Assembly (NCBI RefSeq): GCF_016863395.1 | Contig: NZ_BOOU01000095.1 | Location: 1-59,803 of the forward strand | DNA length: 59,803 bases | Direction: 5' to 3' | Source: Sphaerisporangium rufum | GTDB taxonomy: Bacteria > Actinomycetota > Actinomycetes > Streptosporangiales > Streptosporangiaceae | Part shown: positions 22,839-32,372 of the stretch, one piece after another | How the letters are laid out: every line of letters begins with the position of its first letter | Numbering within the stretch: position 1 is the first letter of the stretch | Position numbers and translations under genes: made by a program | The notes under the pieces: model-generated | What the model saw: the letters and a program-made list of their open reading frames with translations, nothing else | Database searches by the model: none | What the model was told of the DNA's origin: nothing

Positions 22839-24172
22839 GTCTTCTCGCGATTGGACTCAGCCACCGGACGGCCCCGGTGGCACTGCTGGAGCGCGTCGCG
22901 GTGTCCGGGGACGCCCTGGTCAAGCTGCTGCACGACGTGAACGCCGACACGCACGTCGCGGAGACCATGATCGTCTCCACCTGTAACCGCGTGGAGATCT
23001 ACACCGAGGTCGACCGCTTCCACGGCGGCGTGACCGCGGTGACCGCCATGCTCGCCGCGCACTCCGGGGTCCCGCAGGATCAGCTCACCCCCCACCTGTA
23101 CGTGCACTACGAGGACCAGGTGGTCGAGCACCTGTTCACCGTGGCCTGCGGTCTGGACGCGATGGTGGTCGGCGAGGGGCAGATCCTCGGCCAGGTGCGC
23201 CAGTCGCTGCGTCTGGCCCAGGAGCAGGGCACGGCCGGCACGATCCTCAACGAGCTCGCCCAGCAGGCGCTGCGCGTCGGCAAGCGCGCCCACTCCGAGA
23301 CCGACATCGACCGGGCGGGCGCCTCGCTGGTCGGCGTGGGCCTGTCCCTGGCCGAGGGCGTTCTCGGCCCGCTGGCCGGCCGCCGCGCGCTCGTGGTGGG
23401 CGCGGGTTCGATGAGCGCCCTGTCCGCGGCCACCCTGGTCCGGGCCGGCGTCACCGACATCGTGGTGGCCAACCGCACATTCGAACGCGCCGCCCGGCTG
23501 GCCCGCGGCATCGGCGGCCGGGCCGTCGAGCTGGCGGACGTCGAGGCCGAGCTGTCCGGTGCGGACATCGTCATCTCCTGCATCGGAGCCGGCGGCGTGG
23601 TCATCGGCGCCGACATGGTGGCGAGGGCGGAGCGCCGCGGGCCGTTGTTCCTGCTCGACCTGGCGCTCCCGCACGACGTGGACCCGGGTGTTCGGGCGCT
23701 GCCCGGCGTCACGCTGGTCGACCTCGAGTCCATGCAGGAGGCCGGGCTCGGCCGGACGGGCGCCGAGGGGGACGCGGCCCGCGCGGCGGACGCGGCCCGG
23801 GCGATCGTCGCCGAGGAGGTCGGGGACTTCCTGCGGGCGGAGCGGGCGGCCCGGGTGACGCCGACGGTGGTGGCGCTGCGCGCCATGGCGGCCGACGTCG
23901 TCGAGGCCGAGCTCGGCCGGCTGGTGACCCGGCTGCCGGAGATCGACCCGCGGATGCGGGGTGAGATCACCCAGACCGTACAGCGGGTGGTGGACAAGTT
24001 GCTCCACGAGCCGACCGTGCGTGTCAAGCGGTTGGCGGCATCCCCGGCGGGCGATCATTATGCTGAGGCGCTGCGCGAGCTGTTCGCTCTTGATCCCAAG
24101 GTGCCCGAGGCGGTGACCAGAGCCGGCGCGGCCGAGGTCGAGACCGGCCCGGCCGGCGAGGAGGAGGCATGA
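22835..24172 (+). CDS. hemA: Glutamyl-tRNA reductase
   Basis: This enzyme reduces glutamyl-tRNA to glutamate-1-semialdehyde with NADPH, the first committed step of C5 heme synthesis. The 445-residue protein starts MSLLAIGLSHRTAPVALLER. The catalytic Cys is residue 50 in VSTCNRVEIY. The NADPH-binding domain contains VVGAGSMSALSAATLVRAG, and the C-terminal dimerisation domain ends with RQ-poor, Lys/Arg-containing helices. It overlaps rex and hemC by four bases each, so it is in the rex-hem operon and should respond to the NADH/NAD+ ratio. The partner enzyme, HemL, is encoded 4.5 kb downstream. Confidence 0.97.
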   Translation: MSLLAIGLSHRTAPVALLERVAVSGDALVKLLHDVNADTHVAETMIVSTCNRVEIYTEVDRFHGGVTAVTAMLAAHSGVPQDQLTPHLYVHYEDQVVEHLFTVACGLDAMVVGEGQILGQVRQSLRLAQEQGTAGTILNELAQQALRVGKRAHSETDIDRAGASLVGVGLSLAEGVLGPLAGRRALVVGAGSMSALSAATLVRAGVTDIVVANRTFERAARLARGIGGRAVELADVEAELSGADIVISCIGAGGVVIGADMVARAERRGPLFLLDLALPHDVDPGVRALPGVTLVDLESMQEAGLGRTGAEGDAARAADAARAIVAEEVGDFLRAERAARVTPTVVALRAMAADVVEAELGRLVTRLPEIDPRMRGEITQTVQRVVDKLLHEPTVRVKRLAASPAGDHYAEALRELFALDPKVPEAVTRAGAAEVETGPAGEEEA

Positions 24173-25104
24173 CCGAGGGCCCTGCGCCCGGCGTGGGCGG
24201 CGCCCTGCGGCTCGGCACCCGCCGCAGCCTGATGGCGACCACCCAGTCCGGCCTGGTGGCCGACCGGCTGACCGCCCGCACCGGGCGGGAGGTGGAACTG
24301 GTCGGCGTCACGACCTTCGGCGACGTCACCAAGGCGCACCTCGCCCAGCTCGGCGGTACCGGGGTGTTCGTCAGCGCCCTGCGCGACCGGCTGATCGACG
24401 GCGACATCGACTTCGCGGTGCACTCGCTCAAGGACCTGCCCACCCAGCCGGACCCCCGGGTGGTGATCGCGGCGATCCCGCCGCGCGACGACCCGCGGGA
24501 CGCGCTGGTCGGCCGGGCGAAGCTCGCCGACCTGCCGCCGGGCGCCAGGGTCGGCACCGGCTCCCCGCGCCGGGTGGCCCAGCTGCGCGCGCTGCGTCCC
24601 GACCTCGACTACGTTCCGATCCGCGGCAACGCCGACACGCGGATCGGCAAGATCGCCGCAGGCGAGCTGCACGCGGTCGTGCTGGCCGCGGCGGGCCTGG
24701 GGCGGATCGGCCGAACGGCCGAGGTCGCCCAGCTCTTCGAGATCGAGGAGATGCTGCCGGCCCCCGGCCAGGGCGCCCTCGCCGTGGAGTGCCGGGCCGG
24801 CGACGCCCGGATGATCGAACTGCTGGCCGTGCTCGACGACCGGCGCACCCGGTCGGCGGTGACCGCCGAACGCGTGGTGCTCGCCGCCCTGGAGGCGGGC
24901 TGCAGCGCGCCGGTAGGTGCGTACGCCGTCGATGACGGGCACATTCTCAACCTGACCGCCACCGTGGTCGCCCTCGACGGCACGCGGTCGGTGCGCACGT
25001 CCACCGCCGGTGACCCATCGGCCGCCATGGAGCTGGGTCGCGACCTCGCGGCCACCATGATCGCCGAGGGTGCCGGCACGTTGATGGGGGAGCGGACCCA
25101 TTGA
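24169..25104 (+). CDS. hemC: Hydroxymethylbilane synthase (porphobilinogen deaminase)
   Basis: This 311-residue enzyme joins four porphobilinogen units to hydroxymethylbilane. Family segments are LRLGTRRSLMATTQSGLVAD at the substrate site, FAVHSLKDLPTQ with the catalytic Asp region, RGNADTRIGKI, and LEAGCSAPVGAYA, whose Cys carries the dipyrromethane cofactor. It overlaps hemA and hemD by four bases each. Length is as expected for the family. All catalytic landmarks are intact. Confidence 0.97.
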   Translation: MTEGPAPGVGGALRLGTRRSLMATTQSGLVADRLTARTGREVELVGVTTFGDVTKAHLAQLGGTGVFVSALRDRLIDGDIDFAVHSLKDLPTQPDPRVVIAAIPPRDDPRDALVGRAKLADLPPGARVGTGSPRRVAQLRALRPDLDYVPIRGNADTRIGKIAAGELHAVVLAAAGLGRIGRTAEVAQLFEIEEMLPAPGQGALAVECRAGDARMIELLAVLDDRRTRSAVTAERVVLAALEAGCSAPVGAYAVDDGHILNLTATVVALDGTRSVRTSTAGDPSAAMELGRDLAATMIAEGAGTLMGERTH

Positions 25105-26816
25105 GCTCCGGTAGCAAGACCAGCAAGATCGCCGGCGCCGGCACGGCCCCGGTGGAACAACCGCGCCCGGCGGCGGCCCCGGCCGAACAGGAACGCCCGG
25201 CGGCCGCCCGGGTTGAGCAGGCGCAACCGGCGCCCCCCGGTCCGGACGAGGGCCGCCGGGCCCGCGCCGGGTTCGTCGCGTTCGTGGGTGCCGGCCCCGG
25301 CGACGAGAACCTCCTCACGCTGCGCGGTGCCGACCTGCTCGCCCGGGCCGATGTCGTGCTGCTGGACCGGGAGGCGCACGGCACCATGCTGCGCCACTGC
25401 TCCGACCGGGTGAAGGTGGTCGACATCTCCGGCGATCCGGGCGTGACACCGCTCTCGGCGGTCCAGGAGGCCCGGAACGGCTCGACGGTCGTGCGCCTGT
25501 GCGCGGGCGACCCCGGGTTCTTCTCCTCGGTGACCGATGAGGTCGCCGCCTGCGCCAAGGCGGGCGTGGAGTTCGAGATCGTGCCGGGCGTGCCGCCCGC
25601 GACGGCGGTGCTCACCTACGCGGGCATCGCCCCGGCCGCCGCGGTCCCGGAGTTCCGCGTGGTGGACGCCGCCCAGGTGACCGACTGGTCCGAGCAGGCC
25701 GGCCGCCCCGGCACCATGGTCATATACAACGGCGTCGCCGACGCGGTGCCGATCGCCAAGGCCCTCATCGCGGCCGGCTGCCCGGACTCGACCCCGGTGG
25801 CGGTGACCCAGAGCGGCACCACCACCGAGCAGTACACCGTGGTTTCGTCGCTCGGCCGGCTGGCCCCCGACCTCAAGCACGCGGGCATCGCCGAGCCGGC
25901 TCTGATCATCGTCGGGGACGCGGTGGGCACCCGGGACCGCCTGTCGTGGTTCGAGAGCAAGCCGCTGTTCGGCTGGCGGGTGCTGGTCCCGCGGACCAAG
26001 GAGCAGTCGGCCGGCCTGTCCGACCAGCTCCGCTCGTACGGCGCGGTGCCGGAGGAGGTGCCGACGATCTCCGTGGAGCCGCCGCGCACCCCCCAGCAGA
26101 TGGACCGCGCGATCAAGGGTTTGGTGACCGGCCGGTACGAGTGGGTCGCGTTCACCTCGTCCAACGCGGTCAAGGCGATCCGCGAGAAGTTCGAGGAGTA
26201 CGGCCTGGACGCCCGGGCGTTCGCCGGGCTGAAGGTGGCGGCGGTCGGCGAGGCGACGGCCCGCGCGCTGGTGGAGTTCGGCGTCAAGCCCGACCTGGTG
26301 CCGGTGGGCGAGCATTCCTCGGAGGGCCTGCTGGCCGAGTGGCCGCCGTACGACTCGATGCTGGACCCGATCAACCGGGTGCTGCTGCCGCGTGCCGACA
26401 TCGCGACCGAGACGCTCATCGCCGGGCTGACCGAGCTCGGCTGGGAGTGCGACGACGTGACCGCCTACCGCACGGTACGCGCCGCGCCGCCCCCGGCCCC
26501 GATCCGCGAGGCGATCAAGGGCGGCGGTTTCGACGCGGTGCTGTTCACCTCCTCCAGCACGGTGCGCAACCTGGTCGGCATCGCCGGCAAACCGCACAAC
26601 GTCACGGTGATCGCGGCCATCGGGCCACAGACCGCCAGGACCGCGCAGGAGTTCGGGCTGCGGGTCGACATCATGGCCGAGCAGCCGTCGGCTTCGGCGC
26701 TGGCCGCGGCGCTGGCCGAGTACGGCGCCGGGCAACGCCAGGCGGCGCTGGCCGCCGGCGATGTCCCCCGGCGGCCGTCGCAGACGCGCAGGGGGGCCCG
26801 CCGCCGGGCCAGATGA
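25101..26816 (+). CDS. hemD: Fused uroporphyrinogen-III C-methyltransferase-like / uroporphyrinogen-III synthase
   Basis: This 571-residue fusion starts with about 48 Ala/Pro/Glu-rich residues. A tetrapyrrole methylase-like domain follows ([20 protein letters not shown], residues about 55-300), then a HemD domain (about 305-550: [58 protein letters not shown]). HemD cyclises hydroxymethylbilane to uroporphyrinogen III. The methylase part lacks the usual GGDPFVFGRGGEE block (here [10 protein letters not shown]) and the GIPLTHR block, so siroheme/cobalamin branch activity is uncertain. The start is TTG 25101, overlapping the hemC stop, with GGGGGAG upstream. Such cobA-hemD fusions are usual in actinobacteria. 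Confidence 0.92.
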   Translation: MSSGSKTSKIAGAGTAPVEQPRPAAAPAEQERPAAARVEQAQPAPPGPDEGRRARAGFVAFVGAGPGDENLLTLRGADLLARADVVLLDREAHGTMLRHCSDRVKVVDISGDPGVTPLSAVQEARNGSTVVRLCAGDPGFFSSVTDEVAACAKAGVEFEIVPGVPPATAVLTYAGIAPAAAVPEFRVVDAAQVTDWSEQAGRPGTMVIYNGVADAVPIAKALIAAGCPDSTPVAVTQSGTTTEQYTVVSSLGRLAPDLKHAGIAEPALIIVGDAVGTRDRLSWFESKPLFGWRVLVPRTKEQSAGLSDQLRSYGAVPEEVPTISVEPPRTPQQMDRAIKGLVTGRYEWVAFTSSNAVKAIREKFEEYGLDARAFAGLKVAAVGEATARALVEFGVKPDLVPVGEHSSEGLLAEWPPYDSMLDPINRVLLPRADIATETLIAGLTELGWECDDVTAYRTVRAAPPPAPIREAIKGGGFDAVLFTSSSTVRNLVGIAGKPHNVTVIAAIGPQTARTAQEFGLRVDIMAEQPSASALAAALAEYGAGQRQAALAAGDVPRRPSQTRRGARRRAR

Positions 26817-26890
26817 CCCACCGCCCACCAGAGCCCCGCCGCCGCGGCCGGCCACTCGCGCGGTCCCGGCGCCGGGAAGAGGGAGTGATG

Positions 26891-27880
26891 ATGAGCAACG
26901 CGGAGTTCCCGGTCGCGCGGCCCCGCCGGCTGCGCCGGACCGCGCCGATCCGCCGCATGGTGGCCGGCACCCGGCTGCACCCGGCCGAGCTGGTGCTGCC
27001 GGTGTTCGTGAAGGAAGGGCTGACCGACCCGCGGCCGGTCGCCTCGATGCCCGGGGTGGTGCAGCACACCCGCGACTCGCTGCGCAAGGCCGCGCACGAG
27101 GCGGTCGAGGCGGGCGTGGGAGCCCTCATCGTGTTCGGCGTCCCGGCCGTCAAGGACGCCCGGGGCTCGGCGGGTGACGACCCCGACGGCATCACCCAGC
27201 TGGCGCTCGGCGACCTGCGCGCCGACCTCGGCGACGCCATCGTGATCATGAGTGACACCTGCCTGGACGAGTACACCGACCACGGCCACTGCGGCGTGCT
27301 GACCGAGGACGGCGAGGTGGACAACGACGCCACGCTGGAGCGCTACGCGGCGGTGGCGGTGGCGCAGGCGGCGGCCGGCGCCCAGGTGGTCGCGCCGAGC
27401 GGCATGATGGACGGCCAGGTCGCCGCGATCCGCGCCGCGCTGGACGGCAACGGGTTCCCGCACATCCCGATCCTGGCCTACTCCGCCAAGTACGCCTCCG
27501 GCTTCTTCGGCCCGTTCCGGGAGGCAGCCGAGTGCGCCCCGCGCTTCGGCGACCGCAACGCCTACCAGCAGGATCCGGCGGGCCCGGTGGGCGAGGCGCT
27601 GCGCGAGGTGCGGCTGGACCTGGCCGAGGGCGCGGACGCGGTGATGGTCAAGCCCGCGCTGCCCTACCTGGACATCGTGCGGCAGGTGCGCGACACCGTG
27701 GACGTGCCGGTGGCGGCCTACCAGGTGAGCGGCGAGTACGCCATGGTCGAGGCGGCGGCGGCGAACGGCTGGCTGGACCGCGACCGGGTGATCATGGAGA
27801 GCCTGCTGGCGATCCGCCGGGCCGGCGCGGACATGATCCTCACCTACTGGGCTACGGAGGTGGCCAGAAAACTATCCTGA
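26891..27880 (+). CDS. hemB: Delta-aminolevulinic acid dehydratase (porphobilinogen synthase)
   Basis: This 329-residue enzyme condenses two 5-aminolevulinate molecules to porphobilinogen. Seen are the metal-site segment [15 protein letters not shown], the first Schiff-base Lys in [14 protein letters not shown] and the catalytic Lys in [11 protein letters not shown]. In the metal site, two of the three Cys of the zinc type are kept and the middle one is Asp, a mixed form. Of tandem ATGs at 26888 and 26891, I prefer 26891 because GGGAG lies five bases before it. It is 74 bases after hemD on the same strand. The frame stays open far upstream only because of GC bias. Confidence 0.96.
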   Translation: MSNAEFPVARPRRLRRTAPIRRMVAGTRLHPAELVLPVFVKEGLTDPRPVASMPGVVQHTRDSLRKAAHEAVEAGVGALIVFGVPAVKDARGSAGDDPDGITQLALGDLRADLGDAIVIMSDTCLDEYTDHGHCGVLTEDGEVDNDATLERYAAVAVAQAAAGAQVVAPSGMMDGQVAAIRAALDGNGFPHIPILAYSAKYASGFFGPFREAAECAPRFGDRNAYQQDPAGPVGEALREVRLDLAEGADAVMVKPALPYLDIVRQVRDTVDVPVAAYQVSGEYAMVEAAAANGWLDRDRVIMESLLAIRRAGADMILTYWATEVARKLS

Positions 27881-27962
27881 CGGGTCATTTCCGGGGGTGT
27901 CGTCACCTCTCTCCCCGGCCGTCAGGCATCATCGGGGAAAGGCAGGGTGGGGGAGGAACACG

Positions 27963-28616
27963 ATGGTGGGGGTATCACTTTCGGCTCGCCGGGCGAGGCG
28001 GCGCGGCCGATCCCATGAAGAAAGCCAGACGATCACGTCGGTGCTGGAGTACGCCGCGCTGGGCTGGGCCGGCTGCCCGGGCGCCCATCCGCTGCGGGAG
28101 GGCCGGCGTGCCTGCTCGTGCGACCGGGTCGGCTGTCCCGAGCCGGGCGCCCATCCGGTGTCGCCGGCCTGGCAGATGATGGCGACGACCGATCCGGCGC
28201 TGCTGACCCGCTGGTGGGAGCAGGCTCCCGAGGCCAACGTCGTGCTGCCCACCGGGCGGGTGTTCGACGTCTTCGACGTGCCGGCCGAGGCCGGCCACGC
28301 CGCGCTGGCCATGATGGACAGGTCCGGCTTCGCGTCCGGTCCGGTGGCCGAGGGCGGCGGCCGGGTGCTGTTCCACGTGGCCACCCGCGGGGCGCCCGAG
28401 GACGAGGACGAGTGGTGGAGCTGCCACCTGGACTGCGGGCCGGAGACCATCGACGAGACGCCGGGGCTGCGCTGGCACTGCCGGGACAGCTACGTGCTGG
28501 CCCCGCCGTCGGCGCTGCCGGACGGCACCCGGATGCGCTGGCTGCGGCCGCCGGACGGGCGGCCGCTGCCCGACCCGCTGCACGTGCTGGACCGGCTCGC
28601 CGACACCTGCGAGTGA
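27963..28616 (+). CDS. Degenerate bifunctional DNA primase/polymerase (prim-pol N-terminal) domain protein
   Basis: This 217-residue protein resembles the archaeo-eukaryotic primase-type prim-pol domain: LEYAALGWAGCPGAHPL, a Cys/His loop (ACSCDRVGCPEPGAHP), MATTDPALLTRWWEQAPEAN and VFDVFDVP at the position of the catalytic Asp pair. The third motif (GGxHLYF in active enzymes) is GGGRVLFHV here, losing its His, so primase activity is doubtful. It has no helicase part. GGGGGAGG lies six bases before ATG 27963. It sits between hemB and hemL, an odd but conserved-looking spot in actinobacteria. It may be a remnant or a nucleotide-binding protein with another role. Confidence 0.7.
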   Translation: MVGVSLSARRARRRGRSHEESQTITSVLEYAALGWAGCPGAHPLREGRRACSCDRVGCPEPGAHPVSPAWQMMATTDPALLTRWWEQAPEANVVLPTGRVFDVFDVPAEAGHAALAMMDRSGFASGPVAEGGGRVLFHVATRGAPEDEDEWWSCHLDCGPETIDETPGLRWHCRDSYVLAPPSALPDGTRMRWLRPPDGRPLPDPLHVLDRLADTCE

Positions 28617-28660
28617 TCGCCGGCCGCCCAGGTCCCGGCGGGCCCGCGCCCGGCCCGGAC

Positions 28661-28666
28661 TAACCT
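28661..28666 (+). promoter_or_regulatory. Leaderless -10 box for hemL
   Basis: TAACCT lies six bases before the GTG at 28673, with no ribosome-binding site. It would give hemL its own transcript apart from the rex-hem operon. Confidence 0.5.
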
Positions 28667-28672
28667 GGACGG

Positions 28673-29968
28673 GTGAGCCGAACCAAGATCTCTCAGGACC
28701 TGTTCGAGCGTGCCCGCGCCGTGGTGCCGGGCGGGGTCAACTCCCCGGTGCGCGCCTTCGGCGCCGTCGGCGGCACCCCGAGGTTCATGGTGTCGGGCGA
28801 AGGGCCGTACATCACCGACGCCGACGGCAACCGCTACGTCGACCTGGTCTGCTCCTGGGGGCCGATGATCCTCGGCCACCGGCATCCGGCGGTGGTGGCG
28901 GCGGTGGCCGAGGCGCTGTCCCACGGCATGTCGTTCGGCACCGCCACGCCCGGCGAGGTCGAGCTGGCCGAGGAGATCATCTCGCGGGTGGCCCCGGTGG
29001 AGCGGGTCCGCCTGGTGAGTTCCGGCACCGAGGCCACCATGTCGGCGGTACGGCTCGCGCGCGGGTTCACCGGCCGTTCGCGGATCGTCAAGTTCGCCGG
29101 CTGCTATCACGGTCACGTGGACGCCCTGCTCGCCTCGGCCGGTTCCGGCGTGGTCACCTTCGGGCTGCCGGACACTCCCGGCGTGACCGGCGCGTCGGCC
29201 GCCGACACGATCGTCCTGCCCTACAACTCGCCGGACGCGGTGACCGAGGCGTTCGCCGCGTACGGCGGCGAGATCGCCGCCGTGATCACCGAGGCGTGCC
29301 CGGCGAACATGGGCGTGGTGCCGCCGGTCCCCGGCTTCAACGCCCTGCTGCGGGAGCTGTGCACGGCGCACGGCGCCCTGCTGATCGTGGACGAGGTGCT
29401 CACCGGCTTCCGGGTGTCGCCGGCCGGCTGGTACGGCCTGGACCCGGTGGCGGCCGACCTGATGACCTTCGGCAAGGTGATGGGCGGCGGCCTGCCCGCG
29501 GCGGCGTTCGGCGGGCGCGCCGAGATCATGGCCCGGCTGGCGCCGGAGGGTCCGGTCTACCAGGCGGGCACCCTGTCGGGAAATCCGCTGGCGTGCGCGG
29601 CGGGCCTGGCCACGCTGCGCGCCTGCGACGCGGAGGTGTACGACCGGGTGGACGCGGCGGCGCTGATCGTCGGCCGGGCCGCCTCCGACGCGCTGGCGGC
29701 GGCCGGGGTGCCGCACCGGCTGCAGCGGGCGGGCAATTTGTTCTCCGTCTTCTTCACCGCCGAGCCGGTCACCGACTTCGACGGCGCGCGCGGCCAGCAC
29801 ACCGAGGCCTACCGCGCCTTCTTCCACGCCATGCTCGATCAGGGCGTCTACCTGCCGCCTTCGGCGTACGAGGCGTGGTTCCTGTCCGCGGCGCACGACG
29901 AGGAGGCGCTGACCCGGATCGCCGACGCGCTGCCGGCGGCGGCCAAGGCGGCCGCGGCGGCGTCCTAG
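28673..29968 (+). CDS. hemL: Glutamate-1-semialdehyde 2,1-aminomutase
   Basis: This 431-residue PLP enzyme turns glutamate-1-semialdehyde into 5-aminolevulinate, the step after HemA. Seen are [17 protein letters not shown] near the N-terminus, [36 protein letters not shown] and the PLP-binding Lys 268 in [18 protein letters not shown]. Its separate leaderless promoter suggests it is not fully tied to Rex control. Length and residues are normal. Confidence 0.97.
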   Translation: MSRTKISQDLFERARAVVPGGVNSPVRAFGAVGGTPRFMVSGEGPYITDADGNRYVDLVCSWGPMILGHRHPAVVAAVAEALSHGMSFGTATPGEVELAEEIISRVAPVERVRLVSSGTEATMSAVRLARGFTGRSRIVKFAGCYHGHVDALLASAGSGVVTFGLPDTPGVTGASAADTIVLPYNSPDAVTEAFAAYGGEIAAVITEACPANMGVVPPVPGFNALLRELCTAHGALLIVDEVLTGFRVSPAGWYGLDPVAADLMTFGKVMGGGLPAAAFGGRAEIMARLAPEGPVYQAGTLSGNPLACAAGLATLRACDAEVYDRVDAAALIVGRAASDALAAAGVPHRLQRAGNLFSVFFTAEPVTDFDGARGQHTEAYRAFFHAMLDQGVYLPPSAYEAWFLSAAHDEEALTRIADALPAAAKAAAAAS

Positions 29969-30017
29969 CGGCCTGGCGGAGATTCAGCGGGGCTGGGCGA
30001 GGGCGGCCGGCATCGTT

Positions 30018-30023
30018 TAGCAT
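30018..30023 (+). promoter_or_regulatory. Leaderless -10 box for the LysR-type gene
   Basis: TAGCAT lies six bases before ATG 30030, and no ribosome-binding site is present. Confidence 0.45.
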
Positions 30024-30029
30024 CGCTGT

Positions 30030-31004
30030 ATGCTCGACCTTCATCGCCTGCGGGCGCTGCACGCGGTGGCCGTGCACGGTTCGGTGGGTGCCGCCGCCGA
30101 GGCGCTGCTGGTCACCCCGTCGGCGATCTCCCAGCAGATCTCCAAGCTGGAGCGGGAGACCGGTGCCCGGCTGATCGAGCGCAGCGGGCGCGGCGTACGG
30201 CTCACCGACGCGGCCGGGCTGCTCGCCGAGCACGCCGGGCGCATCCTGGCCCTGGTCGAGACCGCCGAGGCCGACTTCGAGGCGCTGCGCGGCGCGGTGG
30301 TCGGCCGGCTGTCCATGGCCGCCTTCCCCACCGCGGCCCGGGGGCTGCTGCCCGCCGCGCTCGTCGACCTGACCGCCCGCCATCCCGAGCTGGCGGTCAC
30401 GCTGTCGGAGCGCGAGCCGGACCGGCTGGTCCGGGAGGTCGCCCGCGGCGAGAGCGACCTCGGCGTGGTGCAGGAGTGGATGAACCGGCCGATCGCCGTC
30501 CCGGATGGGCTGTCGCGGGCGGTGCTGCTGGACGACGTGGCCGACGCGCTGCTGCCCGCCGGTCACCCGCTGGCCGGCCGCCGGGAGCTGGACCTGGCCG
30601 AGCTGGCCGGCCAGCCGTGGATCAGCTCGGCGCCGGGCACGGTGTGCCACGACTGGCTGGTGTTCACGCTGCGCACCGCCGGTCTGGAGCCGGAGTTCTC
30701 CTGCCAGGCCGACGAGTACCAGACCCAGGTCGCCCTGGTGGCCGCCGGTCTCGGCGCGGCCATCGTGCCGCGGCTGGGCCGTGGCGTGCTGCCGCCGGAG
30801 GTGCGCGCCGTTCCGGTGCTGCCGCGGCCGACTCGGCGGATCTTCGCCATCTGGCGCACCGACGCGGCCCGGCGCCCGGCGATCCGCGCCGCGCTGGAGG
30901 CGCTGCGCCGGCTGAACCCGCCGGGCCTGCTCCGGGTCTCCCCGCAGGATGATCCGCCGCCGGTCGGGCCGCCGCGCCGCGTCCCGGCCGATCGGCACCA
31001 GTAG
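30030..31004 (+). CDS. LysR-family transcriptional regulator
   Basis: This 324-residue regulator has the N-terminal LysR HTH: LDLHRLRALHAVAVHGSVG, then AAAEALLVTPSAISQQISKL and GARLIERSGRGVRLT. The C-terminal periplasmic-binding-protein-like effector domain follows (residues about 90-295). It is transcribed in the same direction as its neighbours, unlike classical LysR genes that diverge from a target, so the target cannot be guessed from position. It sits between hemL and a histidine phosphatase gene. Confidence 0.92.
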   Translation: MLDLHRLRALHAVAVHGSVGAAAEALLVTPSAISQQISKLERETGARLIERSGRGVRLTDAAGLLAEHAGRILALVETAEADFEALRGAVVGRLSMAAFPTAARGLLPAALVDLTARHPELAVTLSEREPDRLVREVARGESDLGVVQEWMNRPIAVPDGLSRAVLLDDVADALLPAGHPLAGRRELDLAELAGQPWISSAPGTVCHDWLVFTLRTAGLEPEFSCQADEYQTQVALVAAGLGAAIVPRLGRGVLPPEVRAVPVLPRPTRRIFAIWRTDAARRPAIRAALEALRRLNPPGLLRVSPQDDPPPVGPPRRVPADRHQ

Positions 31005-31007
31005 GCT
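31002..31007 (+). promoter_or_regulatory. Leaderless -10 box for the histidine phosphatase gene
   Basis: TAGGCT lies nine bases before ATG 31017, inside the end of the LysR-type gene. Confidence 0.4.
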
Positions 31008-31016
31008 GGTTCTGTC

Positions 31017-31658
31017 ATGACTGATACCACCGTTGTCCATCTGCTGCGGCATGGCGAGGTCCACAACCCCCAGGGGGTGTTGTACGGCCGGCTGCCCGGC
31101 TACCACCTGTCGGAGAACGGCCGGGCGATGGCCGAGGTGGTGGCCAAGGCGCTCGCCGGCCGGGATGTCGTCGCGCTCTTCAGCTCGCCGCTGGAGCGCG
31201 CCCAGGAGACCGCGGCCCCGGTCGCCCAGGCGTTCGACCTGGAGATCCGCACCGACGAGCGGCTGACCGAGGCGGCCAACGTCTTCCAGGGCGTGGTGCT
31301 CGGCGGCATGTTCCGGGTGCCGGCCAGCTACCGCCACCTGTGGAACCCGGCGCGCCCGTCGTGGGGCGAGCCGTACATCGATGTGGTGCAGCGGATGCGG
31401 TCGGCCGTCGTCACCGCCCGCGCCGCGGCGCGTGGCCACGAGGTCGTGCTGGTGAGCCACCAGCTGCCGATCTGGATCCTCCGGCTGGCCGCCGAGCGGC
31501 GCCGGCTGTGGCATGATCCGCGGCGGCGGCAGTGCGGGCTGGCCAGCCTGACCACGCTGACCTTCGAGGACGACCGGCTGGCGAGCGTGGGCTACAGCGA
31601 GCCGGCGGGCGCGCTCATCAAACCCCCTAAACTGCACAAAACGACCAGACGACGCTGA
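31017..31658 (+). CDS. Histidine phosphatase family protein (phosphoglycerate-mutase-like)
   Basis: This 213-residue enzyme has the RHG motif LLRHGEVHNP with the phospho-accepting His 12, SSPLERAQETAAP, the acid region ERLTEAANVFQG and a second His in LVSHQLPIWIL. It probably hydrolyses a small phosphomonoester. It directly precedes the cytochrome c maturation genes, a neighbourhood seen in other actinobacteria, but a role in that pathway is unproven. Confidence 0.88.
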   Translation: MTDTTVVHLLRHGEVHNPQGVLYGRLPGYHLSENGRAMAEVVAKALAGRDVVALFSSPLERAQETAAPVAQAFDLEIRTDERLTEAANVFQGVVLGGMFRVPASYRHLWNPARPSWGEPYIDVVQRMRSAVVTARAAARGHEVVLVSHQLPIWILRLAAERRRLWHDPRRRQCGLASLTTLTFEDDRLASVGYSEPAGALIKPPKLHKTTRRR

Positions 31659-31714
31659 CCGGCGGATCGCCGCGCCCGGCGGGCGCCCCGGATTCGGTGG
31701 CGCGCCATCGGCTG

Positions 31715-31735
31715 GGTAGGGTTTGAAGCTCTACC
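31715..31735 (+). other. Hairpin before the cytochrome c maturation operon
   Basis: GGTAGGGT and AGCTCTACC can pair (five Watson-Crick pairs then wobble pairs) around a TTGAA loop, 28 bases before the GTG of the TlpA-like gene. A -10-like TAGGGT lies inside it. Its function is unclear. Confidence 0.3.
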
Positions 31736-31763
31736 GCCTGTAGTGCAAGGAGACCCAAGCTCC

Positions 31764-32342
31764 GTGTCCGCGAAGTCACGCGCCCTGGCCGCCCTGGTGC
31801 TCGCCATGACGGCCGTCGCGGGCTGCGCCGGGGATCCGGCCACCCAGCCGCGCTCCGGCGACACGCGCTATGTCGCCGGTGACGGCTCCATGCGCCTGTT
31901 CCCGGCGGCCGAACGCCGGCCGGCGCCCGAGGTGCGCGGGGAGACCCTGGAGGGCGCCGCCACCGACCTGGCCCGGCATCGGGGCGAGGTCGTGGTGCTC
32001 AACTTCTGGGCCTCCTGGTGCGCCCCCTGCCGCAGCGAGGCGCCGGTGCTCAAGGACGTCGCGGCCAGGACCGCGAACCGGGGGGTGCGGTTCATCGGCG
32101 TCGATTTCAAGGACGACCGCGCCCAGGCGCTGGCGTTCCAGCGCACCCAGCAACCCGGTTATCCGAGCATCTACGACCAGCCCGGGAAGGTCGCCCTGGC
32201 GTTCCGCGGCCTGGTGAACCCCGCGGCGATCCCCTCCACCCTGGTCATCGACCGGCAGGGCCGCGTCGCCGCCCGCGCCCTCGGCGAGGTGCGCTTCCAG
32301 CAACTGATGGACACCGTCACCAAGGTCGGCGATGAGAAGTGA
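31764..32342 (+). CDS. TlpA/ResA-like thiol-disulfide oxidoreductase lipoprotein
   Basis: This 192-residue exported protein has a lipoprotein signal with lipobox VAGC near residue 20. The thioredoxin-like domain has the redox site NFWASWCAPCRSEAP and the cis-Pro AAIPSTLVIDR. In system II it reduces the apocytochrome c CxxCH cysteines, receiving electrons from CcdA. GTG 31764 was chosen because AAGGAG lies upstream; the frame is open from 31743. It is the first of four maturation genes (then ccdA, resB, ccsA), with 30 bases to the next. Confidence 0.92.
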   Translation: MSAKSRALAALVLAMTAVAGCAGDPATQPRSGDTRYVAGDGSMRLFPAAERRPAPEVRGETLEGAATDLARHRGEVVVLNFWASWCAPCRSEAPVLKDVAARTANRGVRFIGVDFKDDRAQALAFQRTQQPGYPSIYDQPGKVALAFRGLVNPAAIPSTLVIDRQGRVAARALGEVRFQQLMDTVTKVGDEK

Positions 32343-32372
32343 CCTCCCGCGCCGCCCGGCGGGCGGCGGCAC

